Translations under genes and position numbers: made by a program
Shown here: piece by piece, positions 15,738-23,228 of the stretch
Layout of the letters: every line of letters starts with the position of its first letter
Position numbering within the stretch: position 1 is the stretch's first letter
NCBI GenBank assembly: GCA_963764195.1
Contig: CAVXRG010000010.1
Coordinates: forward strand, 310,001-374,000
DNA: 64,000 nucleotides
Reading direction: 5' to 3'
Origin: JBDSSS01 sp963764195
GTDB lineage: Bacteria; Actinomycetota; Actinomycetes; Actinomycetales; Dermatophilaceae
Notes under the pieces: generated by a model
Databases searched by the model: none
What the model was told of the DNA's origin: nothing
The model's input: only the letters and a program-made list of their open reading frames with translations

Positions 15738-16435
15738 GCCGGAAAGTCTTTCAGGTAGGGGTTCGTGGCCCGCTCCTGGGCCATCGTCGTCGCCTGCATG
15801 TGTCCCGGGAGGACGAGCGTGCTGTCGGCGAGCGGGAGGACGACGTCGCGCAGGCTGCGCGCCATCGCGGCCGGGTCTCCCCCCGGCAGGTCGGTGCGGC
15901 CGATCGACCCTGCGAAGAGGACGTCACCGGACAGCATCGTCCGGTCGATGCCGAGGTCGTCGGGCAACCCGTCGGGGACCCGGTCGAGCCCGAACATGAC
16001 CGAGCCCTCCGTGTGGCCCGGGGCGTGCAGCACCTCGATGTCGAGACCCGCGAGGGTGAGGCGGGCGCGGTCCTCGATCTCGACGACGTTCGTCGGGTCG
16101 GTCCACGTCGCACGACGGCCGAACTGGCGCTCGAGCATGGCGAGCAGCTCCGGGCGGGTCTGCCCGAGCGGGTCGTCGAGGCGGTAGCGGTCGGCACGGT
16201 GGATGTAGGCGGCCGTGTCGGCGCCGCATACCGGCGTGACGGCGTAGACGTGGTCGAGGTGACCGTGGGTGAGCAGGACCGCCGCCGGCCGGAGCCGGTG
16301 CTCGGCGAGCACCTCACGCAGGGTGTCCTCGACGCCGATGCCCGGGTCGACGATGACGCACTCCTCCCCCGCCGCTGGGGCGAGGACGTAGCAGTTGGTG
16401 TCGAAGGCCTGGGCAGGGAAGGCGATGGTCAGCAC
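15734..16435 (-). CDS. Metallo-beta-lactamase-fold hydrolase (glyoxalase II-like)
   Basis: A 233-residue MBL-fold enzyme. The metal-binding signature THGHLDH is present, followed by downstream His (APGHTEGSVMF), the metal-bridging Asp (LSGDVLFAGSIGRTDLPGG) and the final His (VLPGHMQATTM). The GSIGRTDLPGG block is typical of the YcbL/glyoxalase II-like subgroup, which hydrolyse thioesters such as S-lactoyl conjugates. In mycothiol-producing actinobacteria the natural thiol would not be glutathione, so the substrate is unknown. Its location directly before hisS, with overlapping stop and start, is a conserved actinobacterial arrangement near rel. The cell location is cytoplasmic, as no signal peptide is seen. 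Confidence 0.9.
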   Translation of the reverse strand: MLTIAFPAQAFDTNCYVLAPAAGEECVIVDPGIGVEDTLREVLAEHRLRPAAVLLTHGHLDHVYAVTPVCGADTAAYIHRADRYRLDDPLGQTRPELLAMLERQFGRRATWTDPTNVVEIEDRARLTLAGLDIEVLHAPGHTEGSVMFGLDRVPDGLPDDLGIDRTMLSGDVLFAGSIGRTDLPGGDPAAMARSLRDVVLPLADSTLVLPGHMQATTMAQERATNPYLKDFPA

Positions 16436-16462
16436 GATGGGAGCCTAGTAGGGGCGCCGGGA

Positions 16463-16501
16463 ACGGCCCGGTGGGACGGCCCGGTGGGACGGCCCGGTGG
16501 C
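16463..16501. repeat. Three tandem 13-bp repeats
   Basis: ACGGCCCGGTGGG occurs three times head to tail (the last ends in C) in the 208-bp gap between the divergent hydrolase and cyclophilin genes. It is non-coding and may be simple slippage or a protein-binding array. Confidence 0.75.
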
Positions 16502-16540
16502 ACGATCCGCGACGGTCTCCGGAGCCACGGGTCTGCAGAT

Positions 16541-16556
16541 GTCACGGACTCGTGAC
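16541..16556. promoter_or_regulatory. Inverted repeat upstream of the cyclophilin gene
   Basis: GTCACG-GACT-CGTGAC is a perfect 6-bp inverted repeat about 90 bases before the cyclophilin start. A TAAAAT sequence near 16590 is a possible -10 box. The repeat could be an operator, but nothing identifies the regulator. Confidence 0.3.
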
Positions 16557-16643
16557 CCGGGCGGGTACGTTCGCCTGTGCGCCTGTCCATAAAATGACCG
16601 GACGCACCGGTGTGATCCCGCACGCCCCGTTCGAGGAGTATTT

Positions 16644-17486
16644 GTGACCAAGGAGCAGGAGCGCGCCCGAGCGCGCCGCCGCTACGAGGAGAAGCAGAAG
16701 ACCGCCAAGCCGCCCGTCGGCGACTCGACACGCGACAAGCAGGTCTTCGGAGTGATCCTCGCGGTCATTCTCATCATCGCGGCGGTCATCGTCGTGCCGA
16801 AGCTGATCCCCGACAGCGCGACGACCACCCCGGCCGCCTCGTCGACGGCCCCGGCCGACGCCGCGACGAGCCAGGCGGGCGGCCTCAAGGAGGGTCAGAA
16901 GCTCGCGGCCGGCTGCACGACGCCGCCCGCGCTGCAGGCCACCCCGAAGGAGCTGAAGACGGTGCCCGACAAGGCAACCGCCGCCGGGAAGACCTTCGCC
17001 GCCAAGGTGACGACCACGTGCGGGACGATGGAGTTCGAGCTCGACGGGACCAAGGCGCCCCAGACGGTGGCCTCCTTCGTCAACCTCGCCAAGGAGAAGT
17101 ACTGGGCGCCCAGCCCGTGCCACCGGGTGACGACCTCGGGCATCTTCGTGCTCCAGTGCGGCGACCCGACCGGCACCGGCTCGGGTGGGCCCGGCTACAC
17201 CTTCGGCATCGAGAACGCCCCCGCCGACGGTAAGTACCCGGCTGGAACCCTGGCCATGGCCCGCACCAGCGACCCGAACAGCAACGGTGGCCAGTTCTTC
17301 ATCACCTACAAGGATTCCCAGTTGCCCACGGATGGCGGCGGATACACGATCTTCGGGAAGGTCACGTCCGGTCTGGACATCGTCGACAAGATCGCGGCGA
17401 ACGCGGCCCTCCCCCCGCAGACGACCGACGGGACCCCCGTCTCGCCGATCAGCATCGTCAGCGTCGACGTCACGGAGAAGAAATGA
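16644..17486 (+). CDS. Membrane-anchored peptidyl-prolyl cis-trans isomerase (cyclophilin type)
   Basis: This 280-residue protein has a basic cytoplasmic N-terminus (MTKEQERARARRRYEEKQK), a single transmembrane helix at about residues 33-54 (VFGVILAVILIIAAVIVVP), a Thr/Ala-rich linker and a cyclophilin domain from about residue 120. The domain includes FVNLAKEKYW, HRVTTSGIFVLQCGDP, GTLAMARTSDPNSNGGQFFI and YTIFGKVTSG, corresponding to the active-site FQGGDP and SQFFI blocks. The fold accelerates proline isomerisation; with the domain outside the membrane it should help exported proteins fold. The start is GTG at 16644 after GAGGAG. Its stop overlaps the DUF349 gene by four bases. Confidence 0.92.
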   Translation: MTKEQERARARRRYEEKQKTAKPPVGDSTRDKQVFGVILAVILIIAAVIVVPKLIPDSATTTPAASSTAPADAATSQAGGLKEGQKLAAGCTTPPALQATPKELKTVPDKATAAGKTFAAKVTTTCGTMEFELDGTKAPQTVASFVNLAKEKYWAPSPCHRVTTSGIFVLQCGDPTGTGSGGPGYTFGIENAPADGKYPAGTLAMARTSDPNSNGGQFFITYKDSQLPTDGGGYTIFGKVTSGLDIVDKIAANAALPPQTTDGTPVSPISIVSVDVTEKK

Positions 17487-19051
17487 CAGACATGAGCTCC
17501 CCCGAGACCGACCAGGTCCAGACGCCCGACCCGACCGACGAGAGCCAGACGCCCGAGTCGGGCGAGTTGTCGCAGACCCCGCAGCCGTCGACGGAGGCAG
17601 CCCCCACCGCTGCGGATCTCGAGCTCGCCGAGGCGATGTCGTCGGTCAGCTCGACCGAGGGTGAGGCTCCGGCCGAGCCGGCGCCCGCGACCCCGGCGCC
17701 GCCGAAGCCGAGTGCGATCCCGACCCCTGCGGCGATGCCTCGGGTAGCGCCGCACCCGGTCACCCCGGCCGTCCCGGCCCTCATCACGACCGACCACTCG
17801 GCCTCCGCGGCCTTCGGCCGGGTCGACGAGAGCGGCACCGTCTTCGTCCGCACCCCCGAGGGTGAGAAGGAGGTCGGCTCCTACCCGGGTGCGAGCGACG
17901 AGCAGGCGCTGACCTACTTCGCCCGTAAGTACGACGAGCTCTTCGCCTCCGCCGTCCTGCTCGAGCAGCGCGCCGAGCAGCCGGAGGTCTCCTCCAAGGA
18001 CATCGCCGACGGCCTGAAGACGCTGACCGCCCAGGTCACGGACGCCTCGGTCGTCGGGGACCTCGAGGCTCTGGCGTCGAAGCTCGACGTGATCCGGGCC
18101 AGCATCGGCGCCAAGCGCAGCGTGGAGCAGCAGCAGCGAGCGGCGGCCCGGGTCGCGGCCACCGCCGAGCGTGAGCGGATCGTGGCCGAGGCCGAGGCGA
18201 TCGCGTCCCAGCCGGAGAACAAGGTCCAGTGGAAGACGAGCGGCGCCCGGATGCGGGAGCTGCTCGACGAGTGGAAGCAGCACCAGCGCAGCTCCACCCG
18301 TCTCGACCGTGAGAGCGAGTCCAACCTGTGGCAGCGCTTCAGCGCGGCCCGCAACGGCTTCGACAAGGCGCGCCGCGGGCACTTCGCCGGGCTCGACGCG
18401 GCCCACGCGGACGCCAAGGCGGCCAAGGAGCGTCTCGTCGCCGATGCCGAGCGGCTGAGCACGAGCACGGACTGGGCCGCGACGGCTGGGGCCTTCAAGC
18501 GCCTCATGGACGAGTGGCGCGGAGCCGGGCGTGCGTCGCGTACCGACGACGACAAGCTGTGGGCGCGCTTCAAGGCGGCCCAGGACGGCTTCTTCGCCGC
18601 CAAGGACGCGCTCGTCGCGGCTGAGGAGGAGTCCTACAAGGGCAACCTGGAGGTCAAGGAGGCCCTGCTCGTCGAGGCGGAGGCGATCCTCCCGGTGACG
18701 GACCTCGAGAAGGCCAAGGGCCAGCTGCGGGCTATCCAGGACAAGTGGGACGCCGCCGGCAAGGTGCCCCGCGCGGACATGGAGCGGGTCGAGAAGGCGA
18801 TGCGCCGGGTCGAGCAGACGGTGCGCGACGCCGACGAGAAGCGCTGGAAGTCGGTCAACCCCGAGGCCGCCGCCCGGGCGCAGGCCATGGTGGACCAGCT
18901 CGAGAGGGCGGTCGCCGACCTCGAGAGCGACCTGAGCAGGGCCGAGGCGTCGGGCAACGCGGGCAAGGTCAAGAAGGCCCGGGAGGCGCTCGAGGCTCGT
19001 CAGGCCTGGCTCGACCAGGCCCGTGCCGGCGTTGCCGAGTTCGGCGGCTGA
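17483..19051 (+). CDS. DUF349 domain protein
   Basis: A 522-residue, mostly helical protein. The first 110 residues are acidic and Pro/Thr-rich. From about residue 235 the DUF349 unit is repeated three times: RMRELLDEWKQHQR...LWQRF, FKRLMDEWRGAGRASRTDD...LWARF, and LRAIQDKWDAAGKVPRADME, each with the W-x(n)-LWxRF pattern or a variant. The last 70 residues predict a coiled coil (VDQLERAVADLESDLSRAE). DUF349 proteins are common beside rel/cyclophilin genes in actinobacteria; their function is not known to me, although the repeats suggest binding to nucleic acid or a large complex. Overlap with the cyclophilin gene implies co-translation. It converges on rel. Confidence 0.88.
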   Translation: MTDMSSPETDQVQTPDPTDESQTPESGELSQTPQPSTEAAPTAADLELAEAMSSVSSTEGEAPAEPAPATPAPPKPSAIPTPAAMPRVAPHPVTPAVPALITTDHSASAAFGRVDESGTVFVRTPEGEKEVGSYPGASDEQALTYFARKYDELFASAVLLEQRAEQPEVSSKDIADGLKTLTAQVTDASVVGDLEALASKLDVIRASIGAKRSVEQQQRAAARVAATAERERIVAEAEAIASQPENKVQWKTSGARMRELLDEWKQHQRSSTRLDRESESNLWQRFSAARNGFDKARRGHFAGLDAAHADAKAAKERLVADAERLSTSTDWAATAGAFKRLMDEWRGAGRASRTDDDKLWARFKAAQDGFFAAKDALVAAEEESYKGNLEVKEALLVEAEAILPVTDLEKAKGQLRAIQDKWDAAGKVPRADMERVEKAMRRVEQTVRDADEKRWKSVNPEAAARAQAMVDQLERAVADLESDLSRAEASGNAGKVKKAREALEARQAWLDQARAGVAEFGG

Positions 19052-19059
19052 CCTTCCCC

Positions 19060-19115
19060 GTCGAGTGCTCACTTTCTCCCCACTTGGACGCGGCGTTAGA
19101 AAGTGGGCACTCGAC
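19060..19115. terminator. Hairpin 1 of a twin palindromic element (likely bidirectional terminator)
   Basis: GTCGAGTGCTCACTTTCT pairs with AGAAAGTGGGCACTCGAC (17 of 18 positions) across a 20-base loop. It lies between the convergent DUF349 and rel genes, so termination of both is the simplest role. Its sequence is closely related to the next hairpin, which suggests a dispersed repeat family. Confidence 0.75.
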
Positions 19116-19121
19116 TGGAAG

Positions 19122-19172
19122 GTCGAGTGCCCATTTTCGTCCGTCTGGGGGCGGGGAAAATGCGCACTCGAC
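19122..19172. terminator. Hairpin 2 of the twin palindromic element
   Basis: GTCGAGTGCCCATTTTC pairs with GAAAATGCGCACTCGAC (16 of 17 positions) across a 17-base loop. The outer GTCGAGTG/CACTCGAC ends are identical to those of hairpin 1, only the inner bases differ, and compensatory stem structure is retained. Confidence 0.75.
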
Positions 19173-19179
19173 GGGGGGG

Positions 19180-21462
19180 CTAGTTGGTGGACTTGCCGCC
19201 GTTGACCCGGTAGACGTCGAAGACGCCGTCGATCTTGCGGACCGCCTTGACGACGTGGTCGAGGTGGGCCGGGTCGCCCATCTCGAAGGTGAACCGGGAG
19301 ATCGCCACCCGGTCGCGCGAGGTCTGCACCGACGCCGACAGGATGTTGACGTGCTGGTCGGACAGCACCCGCGTCACGTCGCTGAGCAGCCGGTTGCGGT
19401 CGAGCGCCTCGACCTGGAGCTGGACGAGGAAGACGCTCGCCGAGCTCGGCGCCCACTCGACGTCGATGAGCCGGTCGGGGTTGGCCGTCAGCTGGTCGGC
19501 GTTCGTGCAGTCGACCCGGTGCACCGAGACCCCGTTGCCGCGGGTGACGAAGCCGAGGATCGGGTCGCCCGGCACCGGCGTGCAGCACTTCGCCAGCTTG
19601 ACCCACACATCGGCCGTGCCGACGACGACGACCCCGGGGTCTCCCGACCGTCGGCGTGCGGCCGCGCGTGTCGGCACCGTGGCCTCGGCGAGGTCCTCCG
19701 TGGCGCCGTCGACGCCACCCATCGCCGTGACGACCCGGCTGACGACGTGCTGGGCCGAGACGTGTCCCTCGCCGACAGCGGCATACAGCGCCTCGATGTC
19801 CTGGTAACGCAGGTCGGTCGCGACGGCGGTCATCGAGTCGTGGCTCATCAGGCGCTGGAGCGGGAGGTTCTGCTTGCGCATCGCCTTGGCGATGCCCTCC
19901 TTGCCGGCGTCGATCGCCTCCTCGCGGCGCTCCTTGGAGAACCACTGCTTGATCTTGTTGCGCGCGCGGGGGCTCTTGACGAACTGGAGCCAGTCGCGTG
20001 ACGGCCCGGCGCCGTCGGCCTTGGAGGTGAGGACCTCGACGACGTCGCCGTTCTCGAGGGTCGACTCGAGCGGGACGAGGCGGCCGTTGACACGGGCGCC
20101 GATGCAGTGGTGGCCGACCTCGGTGTGGACGGCATACGCGAAGTCGACCGGTGTACCCCCGACGGGCAGGCCGACGACCGAGCCCTTGGGCGTGAAGACG
20201 TAGACCTCGCTGCTGCCCATCTCGAAGCGCAGCGAGTCGAGGAACTCGCCGGGGTCCTCGGTCTCGCGCTGCCAGTCGAGCAGCTGGCGCAGCCAGGCCA
20301 TGTCGTTGACCGGGGCCGACTCGCCGGGCCGCGCTCCCCCGCCGCTCGCCCGGTCCTTGTACTTCCAGTGGGCCGCGACGCCGTACTCGGCGCGGCGGTG
20401 CATCGTGTGCGTGCGGATCTGGATCTCGACGGGCTTGCCCTGCGGCCCGATGACCGTCGTGTGGAGCGACTGGTACATGTTGAACTTCGGCATCGCGATG
20501 TAGTCCTTGAACCGGCCCGGCACCGGGTTCCAGCGCGAGTGGAGGGCACCGAGCGCGGCGTAGCAGTCGCGCACCGTCTCGACGAGGACGCGCACCGCGA
20601 CGAGGTCGTAGATCTCCTCGAAGTCACGCCCGCGCACGATCATCTTCTGGTAGACGGAGTAGTAGTGCTTCGGTCGGCCGGTGACGACCGCCTTGATCTT
20701 GGCCGCGGTGAGGTCCTCGGTGACCTGGTCACGCACGCCCGCGAGGTACTCCTCCCGCGCCGGCGCCCGCTCGGCGACGAGCCGGACGATCTCGTCGTAG
20801 ACCTTCGGATAGAGCGTCGCGAAGCTGAGGTCCTCGAGCTCCCACTTGATCGTGTTCATCCCGAGCCGATGCGCGAGCGGGGCGTAGATCTCGAGGGTCT
20901 CGTTGGCCTTGCGGGCCGCAGACTCGGGCGAGACGTAGCGCCACGTGCGCGCGTTGTGCAGCCGGTCCGCGAGCTTGATGACGAGCACCCGGATGTCACG
21001 GGCCATCGCGATGACCATCTTGCGGACGGTCTCGGCCTGGGCGGCCTCGCCGTAGGTCACCTTGTCAAGCTTGGTGACCCCGTCGACGAGCATCGCGATC
21101 TCGTCGCCGAAGTCCGCGCGCAGCTCCTCGAGGCCGTAGTCGGTGTCCTCGACCGTGTCGTGCAGCAGCGCCGCTGCCAGGGTCGGGGGCGTCATGCCGA
21201 GCTCGGCGAGGATCGTCGTGACCGCGAGCGGGTGGGTGATGTAGGCGTCACCGCTCTTGCGCATCTGCCCCTCGTGGGCGCGCTCCGCGGCAGCGTAGGC
21301 GCGCTCGATGACGGACAGGTCGGCCTTGGGGTGGTTCTGCCGGACCGCGGTCATGAGCGGCTCGAGGACCGGGTTGCCACCCGTGCGGGTGGCGCCGAAG
21401 CGCGCGAACCGGGCCCGCACCCGCGAGGGCGTCGACAGCTCGTTTCGGACTTCCTCGCTCAT
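19180..21462 (-). CDS. rel: Bifunctional (p)ppGpp synthetase/hydrolase (Rel)
   Basis: A 760-residue RSH enzyme that makes and degrades the alarmone (p)ppGpp. The hydrolase HD domain is near the start (HPLAVTTILAELGM, then LLHDTVEDTDY with the metal-binding His-Asp). The synthetase domain has RGRDFEEIYDLVAVRVLV and GRFKDYIAMPKFNMYQSLHT, and the hydrolase residues are intact, so both activities are expected. A TGS domain (VYVFTPKGSVVGLPVGGTPV), a zinc-finger region (KCCTPVPGDPILGFV) and a C-terminal ACT domain follow. The long open frame upstream is a shadow of apt; ATG at 21462 begins the known N-terminus. It is the last gene of the leftward pdxT-to-rel block. Confidence 0.95.
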   Translation of the reverse strand: MSEEVRNELSTPSRVRARFARFGATRTGGNPVLEPLMTAVRQNHPKADLSVIERAYAAAERAHEGQMRKSGDAYITHPLAVTTILAELGMTPPTLAAALLHDTVEDTDYGLEELRADFGDEIAMLVDGVTKLDKVTYGEAAQAETVRKMVIAMARDIRVLVIKLADRLHNARTWRYVSPESAARKANETLEIYAPLAHRLGMNTIKWELEDLSFATLYPKVYDEIVRLVAERAPAREEYLAGVRDQVTEDLTAAKIKAVVTGRPKHYYSVYQKMIVRGRDFEEIYDLVAVRVLVETVRDCYAALGALHSRWNPVPGRFKDYIAMPKFNMYQSLHTTVIGPQGKPVEIQIRTHTMHRRAEYGVAAHWKYKDRASGGGARPGESAPVNDMAWLRQLLDWQRETEDPGEFLDSLRFEMGSSEVYVFTPKGSVVGLPVGGTPVDFAYAVHTEVGHHCIGARVNGRLVPLESTLENGDVVEVLTSKADGAGPSRDWLQFVKSPRARNKIKQWFSKERREEAIDAGKEGIAKAMRKQNLPLQRLMSHDSMTAVATDLRYQDIEALYAAVGEGHVSAQHVVSRVVTAMGGVDGATEDLAEATVPTRAAARRRSGDPGVVVVGTADVWVKLAKCCTPVPGDPILGFVTRGNGVSVHRVDCTNADQLTANPDRLIDVEWAPSSASVFLVQLQVEALDRNRLLSDVTRVLSDQHVNILSASVQTSRDRVAISRFTFEMGDPAHLDHVVKAVRKIDGVFDVYRVNGGKSTN

Positions 21463-21487
21463 GCGCCGAGTGTAGGCGGTGCGGTTG

Positions 21488-22045
21488 TCAGACCGTGAGC
21501 ACGGCGTGCACGGTCCGGCCGTCGAGACGCGAGCGGCCGTGGAGGAACGCCAGCTCGAGGACGACCTCGACCGCGGTGACCGTGGCGCCCGCGCGCTCCA
21601 CGAGCAGGCAGGCGGCCTCGGCGGTGCCACCGGTGGCGAGGACGTCGTCGATGACGAGGACGCGCTGGCCGTCGACGAACGAGTCGGCATGCACCTCGAT
21701 CGCCGCGGTGCCGTACTCGAGGGCGTAGGACTCGGTCAACGTCTCCCCCGGGAGCTTGCCGGCCTTGCGGACCGGCACCATGCCGAGGCCGAGCTCGTAG
21801 GCGACCGCCGCGCCGATGATGAACCCGCGCGCCTCGATCCCGACGACGACGTCGACCTGCCCGGCGTAGCGGCGCGCGGCGTCGCGCACGAGCAGCCCGA
21901 AGGCGGGCCCGTCCGCAAGCAACGGCGTGAAGTCCTTGAAGAGGATCCCCGGCGAGGGGAAGTCCGGAACGTCGCGAAGCAGCCCCGAGACGAGCTCGGA
22001 CAGCTGCGCGGACGTGGCCTCCCGATCGGCGGGTATGCCGCTCAC
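21488..22045 (-). CDS. apt: Adenine phosphoribosyltransferase
   Basis: This 185-residue enzyme salvages adenine with PRPP to AMP. The PRPP-binding loop RVLVIDDVLATGGTAEA is clear, as are the family blocks VPDFPSPGILFKDFTPLL, GIEARGFIIGAAVAYELG and VRKAGKLPGETL. The most likely start is the GTG at 22045, four bases after the secF stop, because it directly precedes the family N-terminus. Notably, codons 3-5 are GGC ATA CCC, created by a copy of the GTATGCCG word on the other strand, and use the rare Ile codon ATA. Apt next to rel and secF is the standard arrangement in actinobacteria. Confidence 0.94.
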   Translation of the reverse strand: MSGIPADREATSAQLSELVSGLLRDVPDFPSPGILFKDFTPLLADGPAFGLLVRDAARRYAGQVDVVVGIEARGFIIGAAVAYELGLGMVPVRKAGKLPGETLTESYALEYGTAAIEVHADSFVDGQRVLVIDDVLATGGTAEAACLLVERAGATVTAVEVVLELAFLHGRSRLDGRTVHAVLTV

Positions 22046-22049
22046 GCCG

Positions 22050-23228
22050 TCAGCGCTTCGACTTGGGCGGGCGCTTGGGCTGGTTGCGCGGCCCTGCCTG
22101 GACGTACTTGTGGACCGGTCGCGGCGCGCCCGGCTCCAGCGCGTCGGCTGCGCGGGACCCGGCACCCACGCCGCTCGGGGCGAGCTCGTCGTCCCGACCG
22201 CCGCGAGCGTCCCGGTCGGCAGAGGCGCCGGAGTCGTCGGCGACCGGGCGCGGCCTGGGCGCGTGCTTGGCGACGTAGGCCTCGAGCTCCTGCACGGCCG
22301 GCTCCTTGCGGCGCAGGTCGACGAGCAGCGGCGTCGCGATGAAGATCGAGGAGTAGGCGCCGACCCCGATGCCGATGAAGAGGGCGAGCGAGAGGTCGAG
22401 CAGCGTGCCCGGGCCGAGCAGCGTGAAGCCGACGACGAGGATGGCTGCGATCGGGAGCAGCGCGACGACGGTCGTGTTGATCGACCGGACGAGCGTCTGG
22501 TTGACGGCGAGGTTGGCCGCCTGCGTGTAGGTCATCCGGCGCGTGGCGAAGGCCTCCGCCGTGTTCTCCCGCACCTTGTCGAAGACGACGACGGTGTCGT
22601 AGAGGGAGTAGCCGAGGATCGTGAGAAAGCCGATCATCGACGACGGCGTGATCTCGAACCCGAAGAGGGCGTAGATCCCGACGGTGATGACGAGGTCGTG
22701 CAGCAGGGCCACGAGACCCGCGACGGCCATCTTCCACGTCCGGAAGTAGAGGGCCATCACGATCGTCACGAGGACGAGGAAGACGATGAGGCCGCGGATC
22801 GCCTGTTGGCTGACCGTCTCCCCCCAGCTCGGACCGATGAGCGAGGCGCTCACCGCGCCCGGCTCGACGCCGAACGCGGAGGAGAGCGCGGTCTTCGCCT
22901 CGGCCGTCCGGTCGGCAGCGGCCTCGGTCTGGACGCGGACGGTGTTCTGCCCGACGACCGTCGACACGACGTTGCCCCGGATGCCGGCGTCTCCGACGGC
23001 GGACTGTGCCTTCTCCTCGTAGCCCTGGGTGTTGGTCACGCCCTGGACCCGGAACTCGGAGCCACCGCTGAACTCGATGCCGAAGTTGAGCCCACGGGCG
23101 AAGAGGCCGACGAGGGCCAGCGCGATGAGCACGGCGGAGACGGCATACCAGGTCTTCTGGCGCTTGATGAAGTCGATCGAGCGTCGACCGGTGTAGAGGT
23201 CGTTGCCGAACTGCGAGAAGTTGATCAT
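22050..23228 (-). CDS. secF: Protein translocase subunit SecF
   Basis: A 392-residue SecF with six transmembrane helices. It has the conserved periplasmic start of the first loop (FGIEFSGGSEFRVQG), the RND-type signature LTILGYSLYDTVVVFDKVRE, and VNQTLVRSINTTVVALLPIA. The last 90 residues are a basic Pro/Arg-rich cytoplasmic tail ending KRPPKSKR. With SecD it uses the proton gradient to pull exported proteins across the membrane after SecA/SecYEG. The start shares one base with the secD stop (TGATG). The chosen ATG at 23228 begins MINFSQFGNDLYTGRRSIDF, the standard N-terminus; the open frame upstream is a shadow. Confidence 0.95.
   Translation of the reverse strand: MINFSQFGNDLYTGRRSIDFIKRQKTWYAVSAVLIALALVGLFARGLNFGIEFSGGSEFRVQGVTNTQGYEEKAQSAVGDAGIRGNVVSTVVGQNTVRVQTEAAADRTAEAKTALSSAFGVEPGAVSASLIGPSWGETVSQQAIRGLIVFLVLVTIVMALYFRTWKMAVAGLVALLHDLVITVGIYALFGFEITPSSMIGFLTILGYSLYDTVVVFDKVRENTAEAFATRRMTYTQAANLAVNQTLVRSINTTVVALLPIAAILVVGFTLLGPGTLLDLSLALFIGIGVGAYSSIFIATPLLVDLRRKEPAVQELEAYVAKHAPRPRPVADDSGASADRDARGGRDDELAPSGVGAGSRAADALEPGAPRPVHKYVQAGPRNQPKRPPKSKR

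Noticed and set aside
16436..16643. Small RNA gene in the gap before the cyclophilin gene
   Set aside because: Only a 13-bp tandem repeat and one palindrome are visible; no promoter-terminator pair marks a separate RNA.
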